Assembly (NCBI GenBank): GCA_944452925.2
Contig: OX101811.2
Location: 49,519,156 to 49,583,155 of the forward strand
Direction: 5' to 3'
From: Chrysolina oricalcia
Taxonomy: Eukaryota; Arthropoda; Insecta; Coleoptera; Chrysomelidae
DNA: 64,000 nt
The position numbers were made by a program, and so were the translations under genes. Shown one piece after another: positions 1-10,420 of the stretch. A model generated the notes under the pieces. That model was not told the origin of the DNA. It did no database searches and was given only the letters and a program-made list of their open reading frames with translations. The stretch's first letter is position 1. Each line of letters begins with the position of its first letter.

Positions 1-75
1 GCTCACACAAGTCTCCCGAAGACTTCCGAGGATTGCGCGTAGGGGTGCAATCGGTTGACGGAAATAACAATTAAC
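1..75 (+). repeat. SINE 3'-body fragment
   Basis: This stretch matches the 3' body of the complete tRNA-headed SINE at 39772-39963, specifically its part from about 39890, including the shared end GGTTGACGGAAATAACAA. The head would lie left of the window edge. Confidence 0.75.
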
Positions 76-539
76 AATTTAGAGTCACTTTCAGTGACAT
101 TCAACACAATTACCACCTCTCAGGTGAAAATCCAAATTACAGAAATTGTAGATATTGATCTCTACTTCCAAATGCCGTTTACAGAATTTCCCTTAAATCG
201 ACGCATTTAGAAAGATTTGCCATTAAATTGTTTAAAACGCGATTGTGCAAAAACTACAGATCGGGCAGAAACCATCTTGTGCACAATTGAACCACATGTT
301 ATTACCTATCAGTTTCTGCAATATTGTTTGTTCAGCTTCAGATTCTTAAAAATTATGAATTTTTGGAAAATGGTTTCTTTTTTGAGGTTTTCCCGGATTT
401 TCTCATTGAAAAATGCACCGATCTGGTCGTATAAAAAACCATTTTGTATGTTTTATAACGATTCTCCAATACTTTTTGAGATATTCTTGTATGAAAAATT
501 CCACAAAGCGATTTTGCTGGGGCGAAAGTCTCTTATTTT
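76..539. other. No recognised feature
   Basis: AT-rich DNA with open frames up to 125 codons that show no recognisable motif. It may be decayed continuation of the LINE that follows, but I cannot show this. Confidence 0.4.
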
Positions 540-1565
540 TATACAGCTTGGACTATATCTGGGTTTTCTGTTATTACGTCCAGAAACGTTATGATAGTAG
601 TTTCAGTGCATTTACGTTTTCTGAAACCGAACTGAATATCAATTCGGTTCTGCAGTGGGAAACTATTTTTTCATAAACTTTTGCAAAAGGTGAGATGAGA
701 GATATAATTGGTCTGAAGTTTCCAATTGTCTCTTGATCCACCTCCTTTATGAATCGGTTTTATTATTGATACCTTTAAATATTCTGGAAAAATACCATTT
801 GTTAAGGAACAATTCAGAAGAAAGTCAATGGTCCAGCAAGAGAGCATAATACTTTTCTGAGAATATTACTGCTGACTCCATCAAAACTAGTGAGAGGTTT
901 GTAGGATTTTTTTTATATCTAGTATGTCATATTCGGTAACCGGTTTGAAATATATTGAGTGTGGGATTTTCTTGGTGTACTCGTTGTAGGTTTGGCTTTG
1001 GTGCTTCCCGTTTAGCAGCATCTTGGTGCTCCATTGAAATATTCATTGAATTCTTCTATGACTTGTATATCTATTTTTTAGAGTTATATTATTTATTTTT
1101 GATGTGATATTCTTAGTTTAATTGTTAACTGCCTTCATAATTTTCCATGTTGACTTTGATTTATTGTCTGATTCTGCTATTAGCTTCGTATTTAACCGCT
1201 TTTTTTGCAGCCTTGGGAAAGTTTCCTGTATATTCTTCTATATTTTAGGTAATACGTTTTAATATTAATATTATCAGTCAGTGTTAGCTCATATAGATCT
1301 TTGAGTTTTTGTCCCAGTATTATAAGACCCTTTGTTAACCATGACTTTCTTTGTTGTCTCGATTATTTATCATTCTTCTCCTGATTGGGATAGCGATATC
1401 ATAGTAGTATTTCAAGATCTTTAGGAATAATTCAAATTTATTACTTGCATTATCATTGACATGTAAATTCCGTTCTAATCTTCTTTGCTGGGTTACTTAT
1501 GAAGTTGCTCTGAATACTTATTAGTTGGGCTGATTGGTGATTGCTTATATTGTCGATTATTACCC
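540..1565 (-). pseudogene. LINE reverse transcriptase remnant (CR1/L2-like)
   Basis: Read on the minus strand with frameshifts, this gives linker and reverse-transcriptase blocks in the order of a non-LTR element. Near 1250-1350 is ESWLTKGLIILGQKLKDLY, followed by a Lys/Tyr-rich linker. Near 720-790 is IFPEYLKVSIIKPIHKGG, the usual start of the RT domain. Near 600-650 is an FGFRK block followed by a conserved Thr. The catalytic YADD region is not seen, so the 3' half of RT is missing or beyond recognition. Stops and frameshifts interrupt it throughout. It could belong to the same family as the LINE at 8894-10420, which supplies ORF1 and endonuclease but no RT. The class is a motif-based guess. 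Confidence 0.6.
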
Positions 1566-1585
1566 TGCTGGTATATTCATTATTT

Positions 1586-1932
1586 TGTAGTAAATTAGCA
1601 CAAATTCACTCTGAAATAATTTATTTGACGAAATACAGTGCTTCAATAATTTAAACACAATACTCTAATTTATATAACAATCACTGGACTATTTATGTTC
1701 GACTTCCAATACTAACTGCCTATCTGCTTCACTGACTCCCTGTCCTCACTGCGTGGTTCTTTTTATATCCACAGTTCATTTCGCCGAACGCTCTAGATAT
1801 TTCTAGTAAGCCTTAGGAACGTTCTTCGATTCGACGAGATTCTTCTCGATACATAGCGTCTCGAAAGTCATTCGCGCTCAGACGCTGTTTGCATGAGCGT
1901 TCAGGTCCGTCTTCGCCCGCAGCATCGCCACA
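1586..1932 (-). mobile_element. Solo LTR of a SAP-gag LTR retrotransposon
   Basis: About 347 bp running, on the minus strand, from TGTGGCGA to a CTACA end. It aligns along its length with the LTR at 11972-12289: the GCGGGCGA block, the TATA-like stretch before a GTTC/CCAAG block, and AAATAAATTATTT near the 3' end. No gag or pol lies next to it, so it reads as a solo LTR. The four bases on either side (ATTT at 1582-1585 and 1933-1936) are a possible target-site duplication. Confidence 0.7.
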
Positions 1933-2692
1933 ATTTTTAAGATTAACACAAATGTTATCTAAGCAGTTTTCTCATCTTATGAGATCCTTAATGATGGGTT
2001 ATACCTGCATTATATTCAAAATATCTAGATCATCAAGATGGTTTGATTTAGTTGAAAAAATTCACATTAAATCCCCGCAAACCAAAAGTTTGGACTTTTT
2101 GTTTTTCTACGTGATTTTCAACTGTCTCATACAAAAAGTCAGTAAAACTATCAAAATCGCCAAGTTTAATTCTATACCGGGTGTCCGCGGAAGGTTTTGA
2201 AGATAATCAAATGAAATTTGGAGCTTCATGCAACTTCTGGTTTCACCGGAAGTGACATAAACTTACGATTTTTATATTTCAAATTTATTTTTCAACCGCT
2301 GATTTTGGGGAAAATGCAACATAACTGTTTTTGGCGACAACATGGTGGCTCGTCGGGTTAGGAAAAAAGACACTATTGGGTATCAACCAAAATTCATTAA
2401 AAAAAACTTTGAGAGATTTCGTTAGATCTTTCTTAAAAGCATCTTTTGAGATTATAATAATAGTTAAATGCAGTTAGTAACCTGTGACCAATAAAATCAT
2501 TAATTCAAAAACATATTTTCTTGCCTATGTACACAATAGTTTTCTATCTTTTGTAGAAGCGAGGTAAAATAAGATGTCGACAAGTACATTTTTTTCAATA
2601 CACCTTAATTATTTTATTAGATCAGTAGTTGTGCTGGTGACAAGTTCCATATACTTAAATTTTGTCTTAATCTCAAAAGATGCTTCATTTCA

Positions 2693-2809
2693 GTGCTAGG
2701 AATCGCACGTAAAAAGGTAAGACCTCGTTAATCCTTGAGTCGCACAAGTTTCGACTTCTGAGAGCTGCCGTTCGTAAGGGGGCGACAGCTGGTTAACGGA
2801 AAAAACAAT
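2693..2809 (+). repeat. SINE 3'-body fragment (5S-headed family)
   Basis: Near-identical to 38391-38507 of the 5S-headed SINE: GTGCTAGGAATCGCACGT, then the AAAAGGTAAGACCTCG block, ending GGTTAACGGAAAAAACAA. Only the body is present, so this is a 5'-truncated copy. It lies in the loop of foldback element 1. Confidence 0.8.
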
Positions 2810-2931
2810 TGTAACAAATTCAATATTGTGCGGTATCGAATCAATCGTAATAAAATGACCTTTTTTTCTAACCCAACGAGCCACATTTAAAAAAAAATAG
2901 TAATACATATTTTATTATAATAAATACAATT

Positions 2932-3207
2932 AGGGCGGGGATTAGCGCAGTGGTTAAGCGCTCGCCTGGTAATCGAGAGATTGCAGGTTCGATTCCCAGA
3001 CGGTGCGATCTTTTTTCATTTTCAGATGTGAAAGTCTGAATGACTGAGGCTCGTGTCGGCTGGGAATAATCCTCCACGATTCACTGTTGCGTTAAAAATT
3101 AACAGTGCTGCTCCTAAAGTGGCGTATGGAGTTAGTAACAAGGCCTATCCAGAACACATGGCTAATGACCATAGCAGTCGATGCCAAAACACCAAGGAAA
3201 AAAAAAA
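2932..3207 (+). repeat. tRNA-derived SINE with 13-bp target-site duplication
   Basis: The head has a pol III box A (TAGCGCAGTGGTTAAGCG, from 2943) and box B (GGTTCGATTCC, 2986-2996) in tRNA spacing, so it resembles a tRNA but without a clean anticodon stem. A body of about 190 bp follows and ends in a poly(A) run. The 13-mer AATAAATACAATT occurs exactly at 2919-2931 and again at 3208-3220, marking a retrotransposed insertion. Its body is unlike that of the SINEs at 38270 and 39772, so it is a separate family. Confidence 0.85.
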
Positions 3208-4554
3208 AATAAATACAATTTTTCGTAGCTCGTACATTTTGACCGAAAAGAGTCCCATTTAAAAATCGAAAGTTTAAGTCACTTCCGGTGAAACCTGAAG
3301 TTGCATGAACTTGAGTGATTCATCAAAAAACGCAATTTTATGGCGTATGCAGATCCTCCAAATTTCATTCCATTATCTTCAAAACAAAAAAGTTAAAACT
3401 ATTATCCAGAGATTTCTGTCAATTTTAATTTGGTTGATGAAGCTTTAAATTAAATTTTATTTTTCACATAAATGCTTTCGTCTTGCATATTTCATTGTGG
3501 CTTAATTTGTTTGAAATGCTTTGAATATTCTCAGGTTCAATATTGAAATACTTATGGTTAGTAGAAAAAAATATGTTCTCCTGGTTTTGGAATATCCCAG
3601 AACCCCAGAACTCAATGCTAAATCATAATACAGGGTGTTATATGTAGCTGGCAATATCACCTACTCTTATTCATCCATAATACTCGGGATGATTTCGAAA
3701 ATGTCTTCTGTTGTGACAAAGAGCCCAGAAATATTCCATTTTTACTGCAGAATGTAAACAAGCATCACTTTTCCAAGGCTAACTATGATCAGCCAAAAAG
3801 TGAAAACTCGCGGAAAATATATCACTAAACTAACATCAGACTTGGGTTCAGAATACTCTAGAAGTATTAGATCTTAATCCCCGAGTCATCTGCAAATACC
3901 AATATTACAAGTTGATGTGAATTTGCAGCTGCAAAAAAGGAATAAATTGGTAAGTGCAATGATTTTCAAAATAAGTCAATTTAGGAGTTGAACTTATGCC
4001 ATATACAGATGACACCCTATATATTTCTCAGGAATTGAGATCTGGGAGTTTCAGAGTGTTCTGATCCAGAATCTGATTATTGTTCAGTGATAAAAGAATC
4101 CATAATATGTTTTTCACGATTTTTCAATTTTCAGTTGGTCATAGTTAGCCATGAAAAAGTGATTCTTGATTGCTTGCTACAGTAATAATTTTTGGTCACT
4201 TTGTGACATATAAAGACATTTTAAAATCAACCGATCATTATGGATGAATAAGATTTGGTGATATTTCCAGCTACATTTGACACCCTGTGTATTTCAATGA
4301 TTCAGCATTGAGTTCTGGGTTCTGGGACATTCCAAAACCAGGAGTTACGGTTAATTTTTCAATAAAAGATCCTTAATATATATTTTCCCAATTATTCACT
4401 ATTCAAGTGGTCACAGTTTGCCATGGAAAAGTAATATTCGGTTATTTTCGCAGTATTAATGAAATATTTTAGTAAATTTTGTAAAAAGTGAAGAAATTTT
4501 GAAAATTAAGCAAATATTACTGATGAAAAATAGATAATCACATTGCCAGCTACA

Positions 4555-5910
4555 GCGGTAATCAGACCCAGAATCCTATATGGAGCAGTGGTCTGGTGGC
4601 CGAGAGTGAACCAGATAACCACAACCAACAAGCTGGGAAAAATTCAAAGACCAGCTTGTAGGGGAATAACCGGCGCGATGAGGACTACCCCCTCGGCAGC
4701 CCTAGATGCCCTGATGGGTCTGCCGTCGCTTCCAACTTGTATAAAGAAGGAAGCGATGGCGTCCTATCTGAGAATGCGTGACTCAGGGAGCTGGCGAGGA
4801 GAGGGGTACACAGGGCATACCGAAATCGCTGTGGTAGCGGAGAAAGAAATCCCACTATCCGCTATCAAAGTGATACAGGCAGAGGATAAAATTAGGTGGA
4901 AAAGGACGATCTCGCTAGAGATCCCAGCCAGGAGAGAGTGAGAAGAGGAAAGGATGATATTTCCCCCAGAAAGCCTGGTCTGTTTTACAGACGGGTCCAA
5001 ACTGGAGGAAGGACAAGCCGGAGCAGGAGTTTACTTGCAAAACGGAGAGAAAAGAGCCTATGCGCTGGGTTCTCTAACAGTTTTCCAAGCAGAGGTGTAT
5101 GCCATCCTGGAGGCAACCAGAATGGAAGAGGTGAGGTCCGGCCCAGAGAGACATGTATATTTCTGTTCCGACAGTCAGGCCGCCATCAGAGCTCTTAATG
5201 CAACCAGAACCAGATCAGTACTGGTTCAGGAGTGCAGAGATGCCCTGGAGAGTCTTGCGACTGAAAAGGAAATAACGCTGATGTGGGTCCCGGGCCATGC
5301 AGGGATTGAAGGCAACGAGCAGGCGGACCAGCTAGCCAAGCAAGGAGCCGGACAACCCTACTACGGGCCCGAACCCGCACTCGGCATAACAAGGAGACAA
5401 GTAACAAGGAGACAAGTAACAAGGAGACAAGTAACAACGGCACTGAATGAATGGGCCGTTGATACATTAGGAAAAGAGTGGAGAAGGATAGACGGATGCA
5501 GGCAGTCAAAGCAGATGATATCGGGGCCCGACATGGCAAGGACGGCCAAGATACTGAAGCTAAGCCGCAAAGAACTCCGACTGTTGGTGGGAGTTCTAAC
5601 CGGCCACTGCGGCCTCAGGAGGCACCTGGCTCTCATCAGAGTTGAGGCACGGAATGTGGGGAGGAGGAGGACTCCTTCCACTTCCTGTGCGAATGTGGTA
5701 TTTATGGCAGGCTCAGACAAAACGTCTTCGGAGCTGCCACTATTAAGGAGGAAGAATTGCACTCATTGCAATGGAAGGACATTTCGACTTTCATAAGAAG
5801 GTCGAAGAGGTTCGAGCAGGTATCCGACATGGGATGAGTGAAGATGCCGGGGATTGCGAAAAGGGCCCACTGAGACCTAGTCGCTGACGCTTGCGTCCCC
5901 CACCTATTAC
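4555..5910 (+). mobile_element. 5'-truncated LINE with RNase H domain, flanked by 14-bp TSD
   Basis: A GC-rich insert in AT-rich DNA. The first part (about 4555-4940) encodes the C-terminal side of an RT (RPRILYGAVVWWP). Next (about 4954-5350) is an RNase H domain: CFTDGSKLEEG (first Asp), QAEVYAI (Glu), FCSDSQAAI (Asp), WVPGHAGIEGNEQAD (His and last Asp). The RT-RNase H order fits the I/R1/LOA groups. A frameshift near 5650 breaks the downstream Cys-rich region. The 14-mer CATTGCCAGCTACA occurs at 4541-4554 and 5911-5924 as a target-site duplication. The intact RNase H motifs and clean duplication suggest a fairly recent insertion. Confidence 0.88.
5388..5432 (+). repeat. 15-bp in-frame triplication
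   Basis: The 15-mer coding for TRRQV is present three times in tandem just after the RNase H domain, lengthening the linker without changing frame. Confidence 0.85.
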
Positions 5911-6110
5911 CATTGCCAGCTACAAATGTCACCCTGTATAATCAATTTATTCAAGCATTGGGATCTAGGGGTTTAGGAGTATTCTGAAACAGAATATGAT
6001 GTTAATTTTGTGATGAAAAAATCCCTAATATGTTTTCCCCACTTTTTCACTTTTCAATTGGTCATAGTTAGCCGTGGAAAATGGATATACGAATGTTTCA
6101 TCAAAATAAA

Positions 6111-6292
6111 GGTAAGGAAAAATTCTAATTATTGTATTCTCAATTAAATATAAGGGTGTGGCTGCTCAAATTGGGAAACACTGTATACAAGTCAGTCTAG
6201 TTAAGAAGGAAACATACTTGTTCCAGAATATTATATTGGTTAAGTTGAGCAAAAAACAATATATTTACAATGTACATCAATGGCAACATATG
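6111..6292. other. Unassigned spacer
   Basis: AT-rich DNA between foldback elements 2 and 3. Nothing recognised. Confidence 0.4.
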
Positions 6293-6347
6293 CTACGAAA
6301 GCGTAGAAGGGCCACAACTAATTTTATTTTCATTTCGAAATAAATTC

Positions 6348-6566
6348 CGACTTGCAACTCGGAATTCCGACTTGCAACTCGGAATTCCGACTTGCAACTC
6401 GGAATTCCGACTTGCAACTCGGAATTCCGACTTGCATCTCGGAATTCCGACTTGCAAGTCGGAATTCCGACTTGCAAATCGGAATTCCGACTTGCATCTC
6501 GGAATTCCGACTTGCATCTCGGAATTCCGACTTGCATCTTGGAATTCCGACTTGCATCTCGGAATT
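6348..6566 (+). repeat. 20-bp minisatellite array, left (about 11 units)
   Basis: Units of the form GGAATTCCGACTTGCANNTC, where the variable positions give CAACTC (first four), CATCTC, CAAGTC, CAAATC or CATCTT. Every unit contains an EcoRI-type GAATTC. All six frames are open across it only because the repeat lacks stop triplets. Confidence 0.95.
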
Positions 6567-6639
6567 TGGATTCATATACAACTTTCTCTTTCGAATTGAA
6601 TCTATTGTTTCGAATATGTTGATAATAATAATATAATAT

Positions 6640-7120
6640 ACAGGGTGTTCCACGAAGATTATGACAGGGAATATCTCGGAACTCGAAAGTAGTGAGAATT
6701 GTAATTTTGGGGTTCTGAATTAAAGCAATTGGTGCAGTTTTTGTTGATATTATGGTACCCAATGAGCTTTTTGTTTTCGGTCACGTGACATCAGATTCAA
6801 AATTATTAATGCGACAACCTGTATATTTTGGCATTTTTATGTTCCTCCTGATAAAAAAATTTCAACGAATTGTCATACTTGTAGTCTGAAACGATTTTTC
6901 CAAGAAATACAGGTACTTCAATATCCTTTGTTCCACGACGTTTTCAATTATAATAATTTGAATAATATAATATACCGGGTGTCCCAGAGCTTTCAAACCA
7001 GCAAATATTTCAGTTATTAACAGAAAATAAAAATTTAAAAACCTTTTGTTGTACGAGATCATAATCTCTTTCGTGCAGCATAGCAAAAACCACCCACTGC
7101 CAAACAATATATATCATAGA
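6640..7120. repeat. Mariner-type terminal repeats (CAGGGTGTTCC and CCGGGTGTCCC)
   Basis: TA-CAGGGTGTTCCACGAAG begins at about 6640, and a related TA-CCGGGTGTCCCAGAGC begins near 6973. Both look like outer ends of TA-inserting Tc1/mariner-type elements. The second may be the 3' end of the transposase pseudogene at 7190-8104. The matching opposite end was not located. Confidence 0.45.
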
Positions 7121-7189
7121 AGCTGGAATGGCATACAGAATTATGGGAAATGAAAAGACACAAATGGAACATTAATTTATAAACTCATC

Positions 7190-8104
7190 TGCGTTTTGAA
7201 TAATACATTACACTACAGAAATTGTTCAAAATGTTTGCCAGCACTTGTCATAAATGCTTCAAGTCGCCGAATCAGTGCGGGAGTACAGGAAGCTATAATC
7301 ATTTTCTGTATCAAATACTCAACATTTATTGTTGGAGTTTCGAGTACCACTCATTTCAAATATCCCTGTAGGAATAAGTCCAGTGGCGTGAGATCTGGAG
7401 AACATGCAGCCCATCGAATAGGTCCACTATTTCCAATCCAACGGTCTTGAAAGATATTATTGAGTAAAGTAGTACCTATATTATGGTCATGTGCAGGAGC
7501 ATCCATCATCTTGTTGCCACATTTGTTGTATTTCTTCGATTGAAGTATCTTTTAACAGTACAGGAATACAATTTTCCGAAAAAAATGCAGATCTATATGG
7601 CTGATGGGGACCGATGAGAAAATTGATTCTTCTTATCCAGTGAGAGTTGTCTTGTAACCATGTCGTTTAACAGTGCCATTATAATGGCAAGATTTGATTG
7701 AGGAAGTTGGGATTGTCTTGGAATAAAATTTGAATGTGTGCAATGACTGCCATTCAACTTTCGAAATATGTAGATCTGAGTCCTTGGTGTAAATGGATTT
7801 TGGAAAGATTATACCTGTACTTTTTGCAAATTCTTACTGATCCCAATATCCACCGCCAACGCACGAACCGAAATATGAGGATGTACTTCGGCGTAGGTCA
7901 AAACAATTATAAAATTTTCCTCAGTCCTCAGTGATCCCGTTCGGACTGTGTTTTCTACATGAGAAAAAGTATTACGACCTGGTTGACGACGACCAGGAAA
8001 GCGCTGCTTATACATCCTCACTGCGCACCTTTATTCTTGTGGCATTCACCAAAAGCGTATTCGTATTCGTTCGTATTCGTTTGTAGTGAAGGTGAAAGGC
8101 ATTT
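7190..8104 (-). pseudogene. Mariner-type transposase pseudogene (DD41D spacing)
   Basis: On the minus strand, broken by frameshifts. It starts near 8104 with MPFTFTTNEYERIRIRFW. A helix-turn-helix region of the DUF4817 type follows (about 7809-8021; MYKQRFPGRRQPGRNTFSHV). The DDE part reads DRWIGNSGPI and WAACSPDLTPLDLFLQGYLK near 7370-7470. Counting from the second Asp (DGAP-like) to the Asp of TPLD gives 41 intervening residues, against 34 in classical mariner. The C-terminal part (LIRRLEAFMTSAGKHFEQ) ends near 7200. It is inactive, and it is a diverged relative of the transposase at 35199-36217. Confidence 0.75.
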
Positions 8105-8510
8105 TGACATTTAACAACAGTATCACGACTGATAACAATTTGTGATCCAGATACTGTAAGAATAAAAAAACACACAAAAAGTTTACATTTTGTTGTCTAT
8201 TTTTCTTTACCATCCTCTTTTTCTTGTCTCCACAATGTGGAACAATTAATTCAGCCAAATTAATACATTTTATTATTATGATTTATCGTTGAATAAGAAA
8301 TAAAAAAGATTGTGAGTTAAACAACAACAAATATGGGGGTGCAATTCAAAAAACTAAAATTAGGGGTGATTCCTCGGAGACAATTTGCTATGGGGTGGAT
8401 TTCTCTACACTATTTGGAAAGGCTTGTGGTCCCCTACGACACATAATTTTTCAAATTTGTTTCCTAAGTAAATAACTGGAGTATCTGCTGGCCTCAAAGC
8501 TCAGGGACAG

Positions 8511-8835
8511 AATTCCGAGTTGCAAGTCGGAATTCCGACTTGCAAGTCGGAATTCCGAGATGCAAGTTGGAATTCCGAGATGCAAGTCGGAATTCCGAGA
8601 TGCAAGTCGGAATTCCGAGTTGCAAGTCGGAATTCCGAGATGCAAGCGGGAATTCCGAGATGCAAGTCGGAATTCCGAGATGCAAGTCGGAATTCCGAGT
8701 TGCAAGTCGGAATTCCGAGTTGCAAGTCGGAATTCCGAGATGCAAGTCGGAATTCCGAGTTGCAAGTCGGAATTCCGAGATGCAAGTCGGAATTCCGAGT
8801 TGCAAGTCGGAATTCCGAGTTGCAAGTTGGAATTT
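8511..8835 (-). repeat. 20-bp minisatellite array, right (about 16 units, inverted)
   Basis: The same 20-bp unit as at 6348-6566, but in reverse complement (variants GAGTTGCAAGTC and GAGATGCAAGTC). It is longer than the left array, so copy number has diverged between the arms. Confidence 0.95.
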
Positions 8836-8893
8836 ATTTCGAAATGAAAATAAAATTAGTTGTGGCCCTTCTACGCTTTCGTTATAGATCCAC

Positions 8894-9517
8894 TCATAAT
8901 AGTCTTGCAGAGGCATCATCATTGCAGATGACGTGATAAATTAATGTTTTAGAGGTTTTGGCAATACGTGTGGGAATTGTTTCATTGTAAACCTTGAAAC
9001 CATTTGAAAGACACATCCTCAAGAAGTCTTTAGTTTCTCTGGAACCAGAGAGAATATCAACATTATTATCTCCTAAGATCCATGTATTTTTGTTGGATAA
9101 TCTGATCATTTCATCATCTTAAAATTTTTCCCCTCCTGGATACGATTTGTTGGATTATAAATTGCTCCAAACACCTTATTTGCACCCTCCACTTCAACAG
9201 CCAGATACGATAAGGTATCATATATCTTGGTCAGGATATTTTTATGCCTTATATATTGCACTGCCACCACCTCGTTTGCTTCTGCAAGCATGCACTGCTT
9301 TGTAGCCATTTGGGCTATAATAATTTTTGTCATGGTCTTCTAACCTGATTTCACGTACTACTATTGCCTCAATGGGATGCCTTATTGAAGAAACCAGAAG
9401 TTCGATTTCATCAATTTTATTCCTAATCGATCTTGAGTTCAAGTAAAGAATGTTAAAGGTATTATCTGTACAATTTAGAACACCGTTATATTCTTCTATA
9501 CTTCTACATATTAACAC
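8894..9517 (-). pseudogene. LINE ORF2 endonuclease remnant
   Basis: Minus-strand pieces with two frame changes give the N-terminal AP-endonuclease-like domain of a CR1/jockey-type ORF2: FNILYLNSRSIRNKIDEI near 9440, then a RGGGSAIY block, then ILGDNNVDI near 9070, where the family has a GDFN-type motif. A catalytic Glu motif such as TETW is changed to REIRL. It stops at 8886, where foldback element 3 begins, so RT is missing. ORF1 of the same element lies directly upstream. Confidence 0.72.
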
Positions 9518-9660
9518 TTGTATCCATTGACGAACAGGAAACTGTTATTCCAAATCATTTTTGCTTTTTTCATATTTCAATCCTTCGCATATAATTCTTC
9601 AATTTGACTGTAGTTGACTATCCTTATCATTCTACTCTCGTCAGTTTTGCGGCAGTACAC

Positions 9661-10420
9661 TTAGTGTTTCTCTTTCAGTTTTCGTGGTAGGTTGAATAAT
9701 GTTCTTGTTTCTTTGGAGACATCTTCATTGATGTAAACCTTCCTTTTCTGTCCTAGTATTCCACATTCTTCCGTATCTATCACAGCTTTCATTTTTCTTT
9801 TTTCTATAACTTCATTCCTCATTTCTTTTGTATTGAAGGACACCAAGACTGGTTTGGCAGGGTTTTTGGTGGGTATATTTTTGACTACATAGTCTCCGGG
9901 CTTTACAGAAGCTTGCAGTTTATTAAATATTGTTTCCACCTCTTTATCACTGTCATTCCAACCATTTGTCCCAAAAATTACAAGGTTTTTATTTTTACCA
10001 TCATTCATGTTAGGACATTTAAGTTTCTTGTTTTCGTCCTTTAGTTTTTTGTACGTCGTCAATCATTCCACTGTGAAAGTTCATGGATTCCTCCATTTCG
10101 TTAAACTTCTCTTACTATTGGGTTTTCTTTGGCAAGTACTGCGTCCACGTTAATATCTGTTGGTGGTTTGTCTTTTGGTTTGGTGTTTTTTTTAAAATAT
10201 TAGTGTTTCTTTTCCTCGCAGTTCGTTGGTTTTCTGACTCATCTCCAGTCTCGTATTCACTCCCGCTGGATGATGAGATGAACATAGCCTTACTTTTTCC
10301 TTTGCATTGTTTACACGCCTATTTTGTAGTTGTTTTTGCATTTGAGTATTTGTTAAATTGCTCTTCGGCTAGCCCAGAACATATTTTATGATACCATTGT
10401 CCACAGGGACCAGTAGGTAC
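9661..10420 (-). pseudogene. LINE ORF1 remnant with PHD-finger piece
   Basis: On the minus strand the upstream end (about 10290-10420) gives GQWYHKICSGLAEEQF, the C-terminal half of a PHD finger as found in ORF1 of some CR1/jockey-type LINEs, followed by a Ser/Asp/Glu-rich stretch. A separate open segment (9661-10062, 133 codons) begins with a Lys-rich coiled stretch and contains NLVIFGTNGW and an RKVYINEDVSKETRTLF block typical of ORF1 C-terminal regions. A stop and a frame change lie between the parts. It sits immediately 5' of the endonuclease remnant. Confidence 0.62.

Larger units (their letters stand above)
2193..3386. mobile_element. Foldback element 1 (inverted arms, two SINE insertions)
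   Basis: The left arm (about 2193-2372) is the reverse complement of the right arm (about 2856-3386). Matched landmarks are GAAATTTGGAG, TTTCACCGGAAGTGAC and GGCTCGT-GGGTTAG. A second inner pair matches at 2437-2456 and 2667-2686. The right arm is interrupted by a SINE at 2932-3207 and the centre holds another SINE piece at 2693-2809. The left end carries a CCGGGTGTCC motif like those at the ends of mariner-type elements nearby. No transposase is encoded. It is non-autonomous. Confidence 0.65.
3555..6110. mobile_element. Foldback element 2 (about 270-bp tandem units in opposed arms)
   Basis: A unit of about 270 bp, containing CACCCTGTRTA, an ATTCAGCATTGAGTTCTGG block, TTGGTCATAGTTAGCC and CCAGCTACA, starts near 4011, 4280 and (after an inserted LINE) 5927 in one orientation. 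At about 3566-3960 it lies in the opposite orientation. The structure is therefore an inverted repeat made of tandem units. It encodes no protein of its own. The LINE at 4555-5910 is a later insertion. Confidence 0.65.
6293..8886. mobile_element. Foldback element 3 (arms carry 20-bp minisatellite)
   Basis: The left terminus (about 6296-6345, ACGAAAGCGTAGAAGGGCC onward) is the reverse complement of the right terminus (about 8829-8884). Each is directly followed on its inner side by an array of the same 20-bp minisatellite, in opposite orientations. The 1.9 kb between the arrays holds mariner-type debris. The right end abuts, and truncates, the LINE endonuclease ORF at 8894. No transposase specific to this element was seen. 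Confidence 0.7.

Noticed and set aside
217..676. Plus-strand ORFs of 125 and 87 codons
   Set aside because: AT-rich, no motif, and antisense to part of the LINE RT remnant.
2940..3010. Genuine tRNA gene
   Set aside because: Boxes A and B are present but the anticodon stem is poor, and a poly(A)-tailed body with target-site duplications follows, so it is a SINE head.
5195..5762. Minus-strand ORFs of 114 and 133 codons
   Set aside because: Antisense to the RNase H region of the LINE.
6270..6762. Several long overlapping ORFs with a repeated LGIPTCNSEFRLASRNSD-like peptide
   Set aside because: All six frames are open through the 20-bp minisatellite because its unit lacks stop triplets. The peptides are a by-product of the repeat (20 bp times 3 = 20 codons).
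6348..8835. CRISPR array
   Set aside because: The 20-bp units are directly abutting with no unique spacers, there are no cas genes, and the genome is an insect's.
8451..8936. ORFs over the second minisatellite array
   Set aside because: Same cause as at 6270; the array is the inverted copy of the other.
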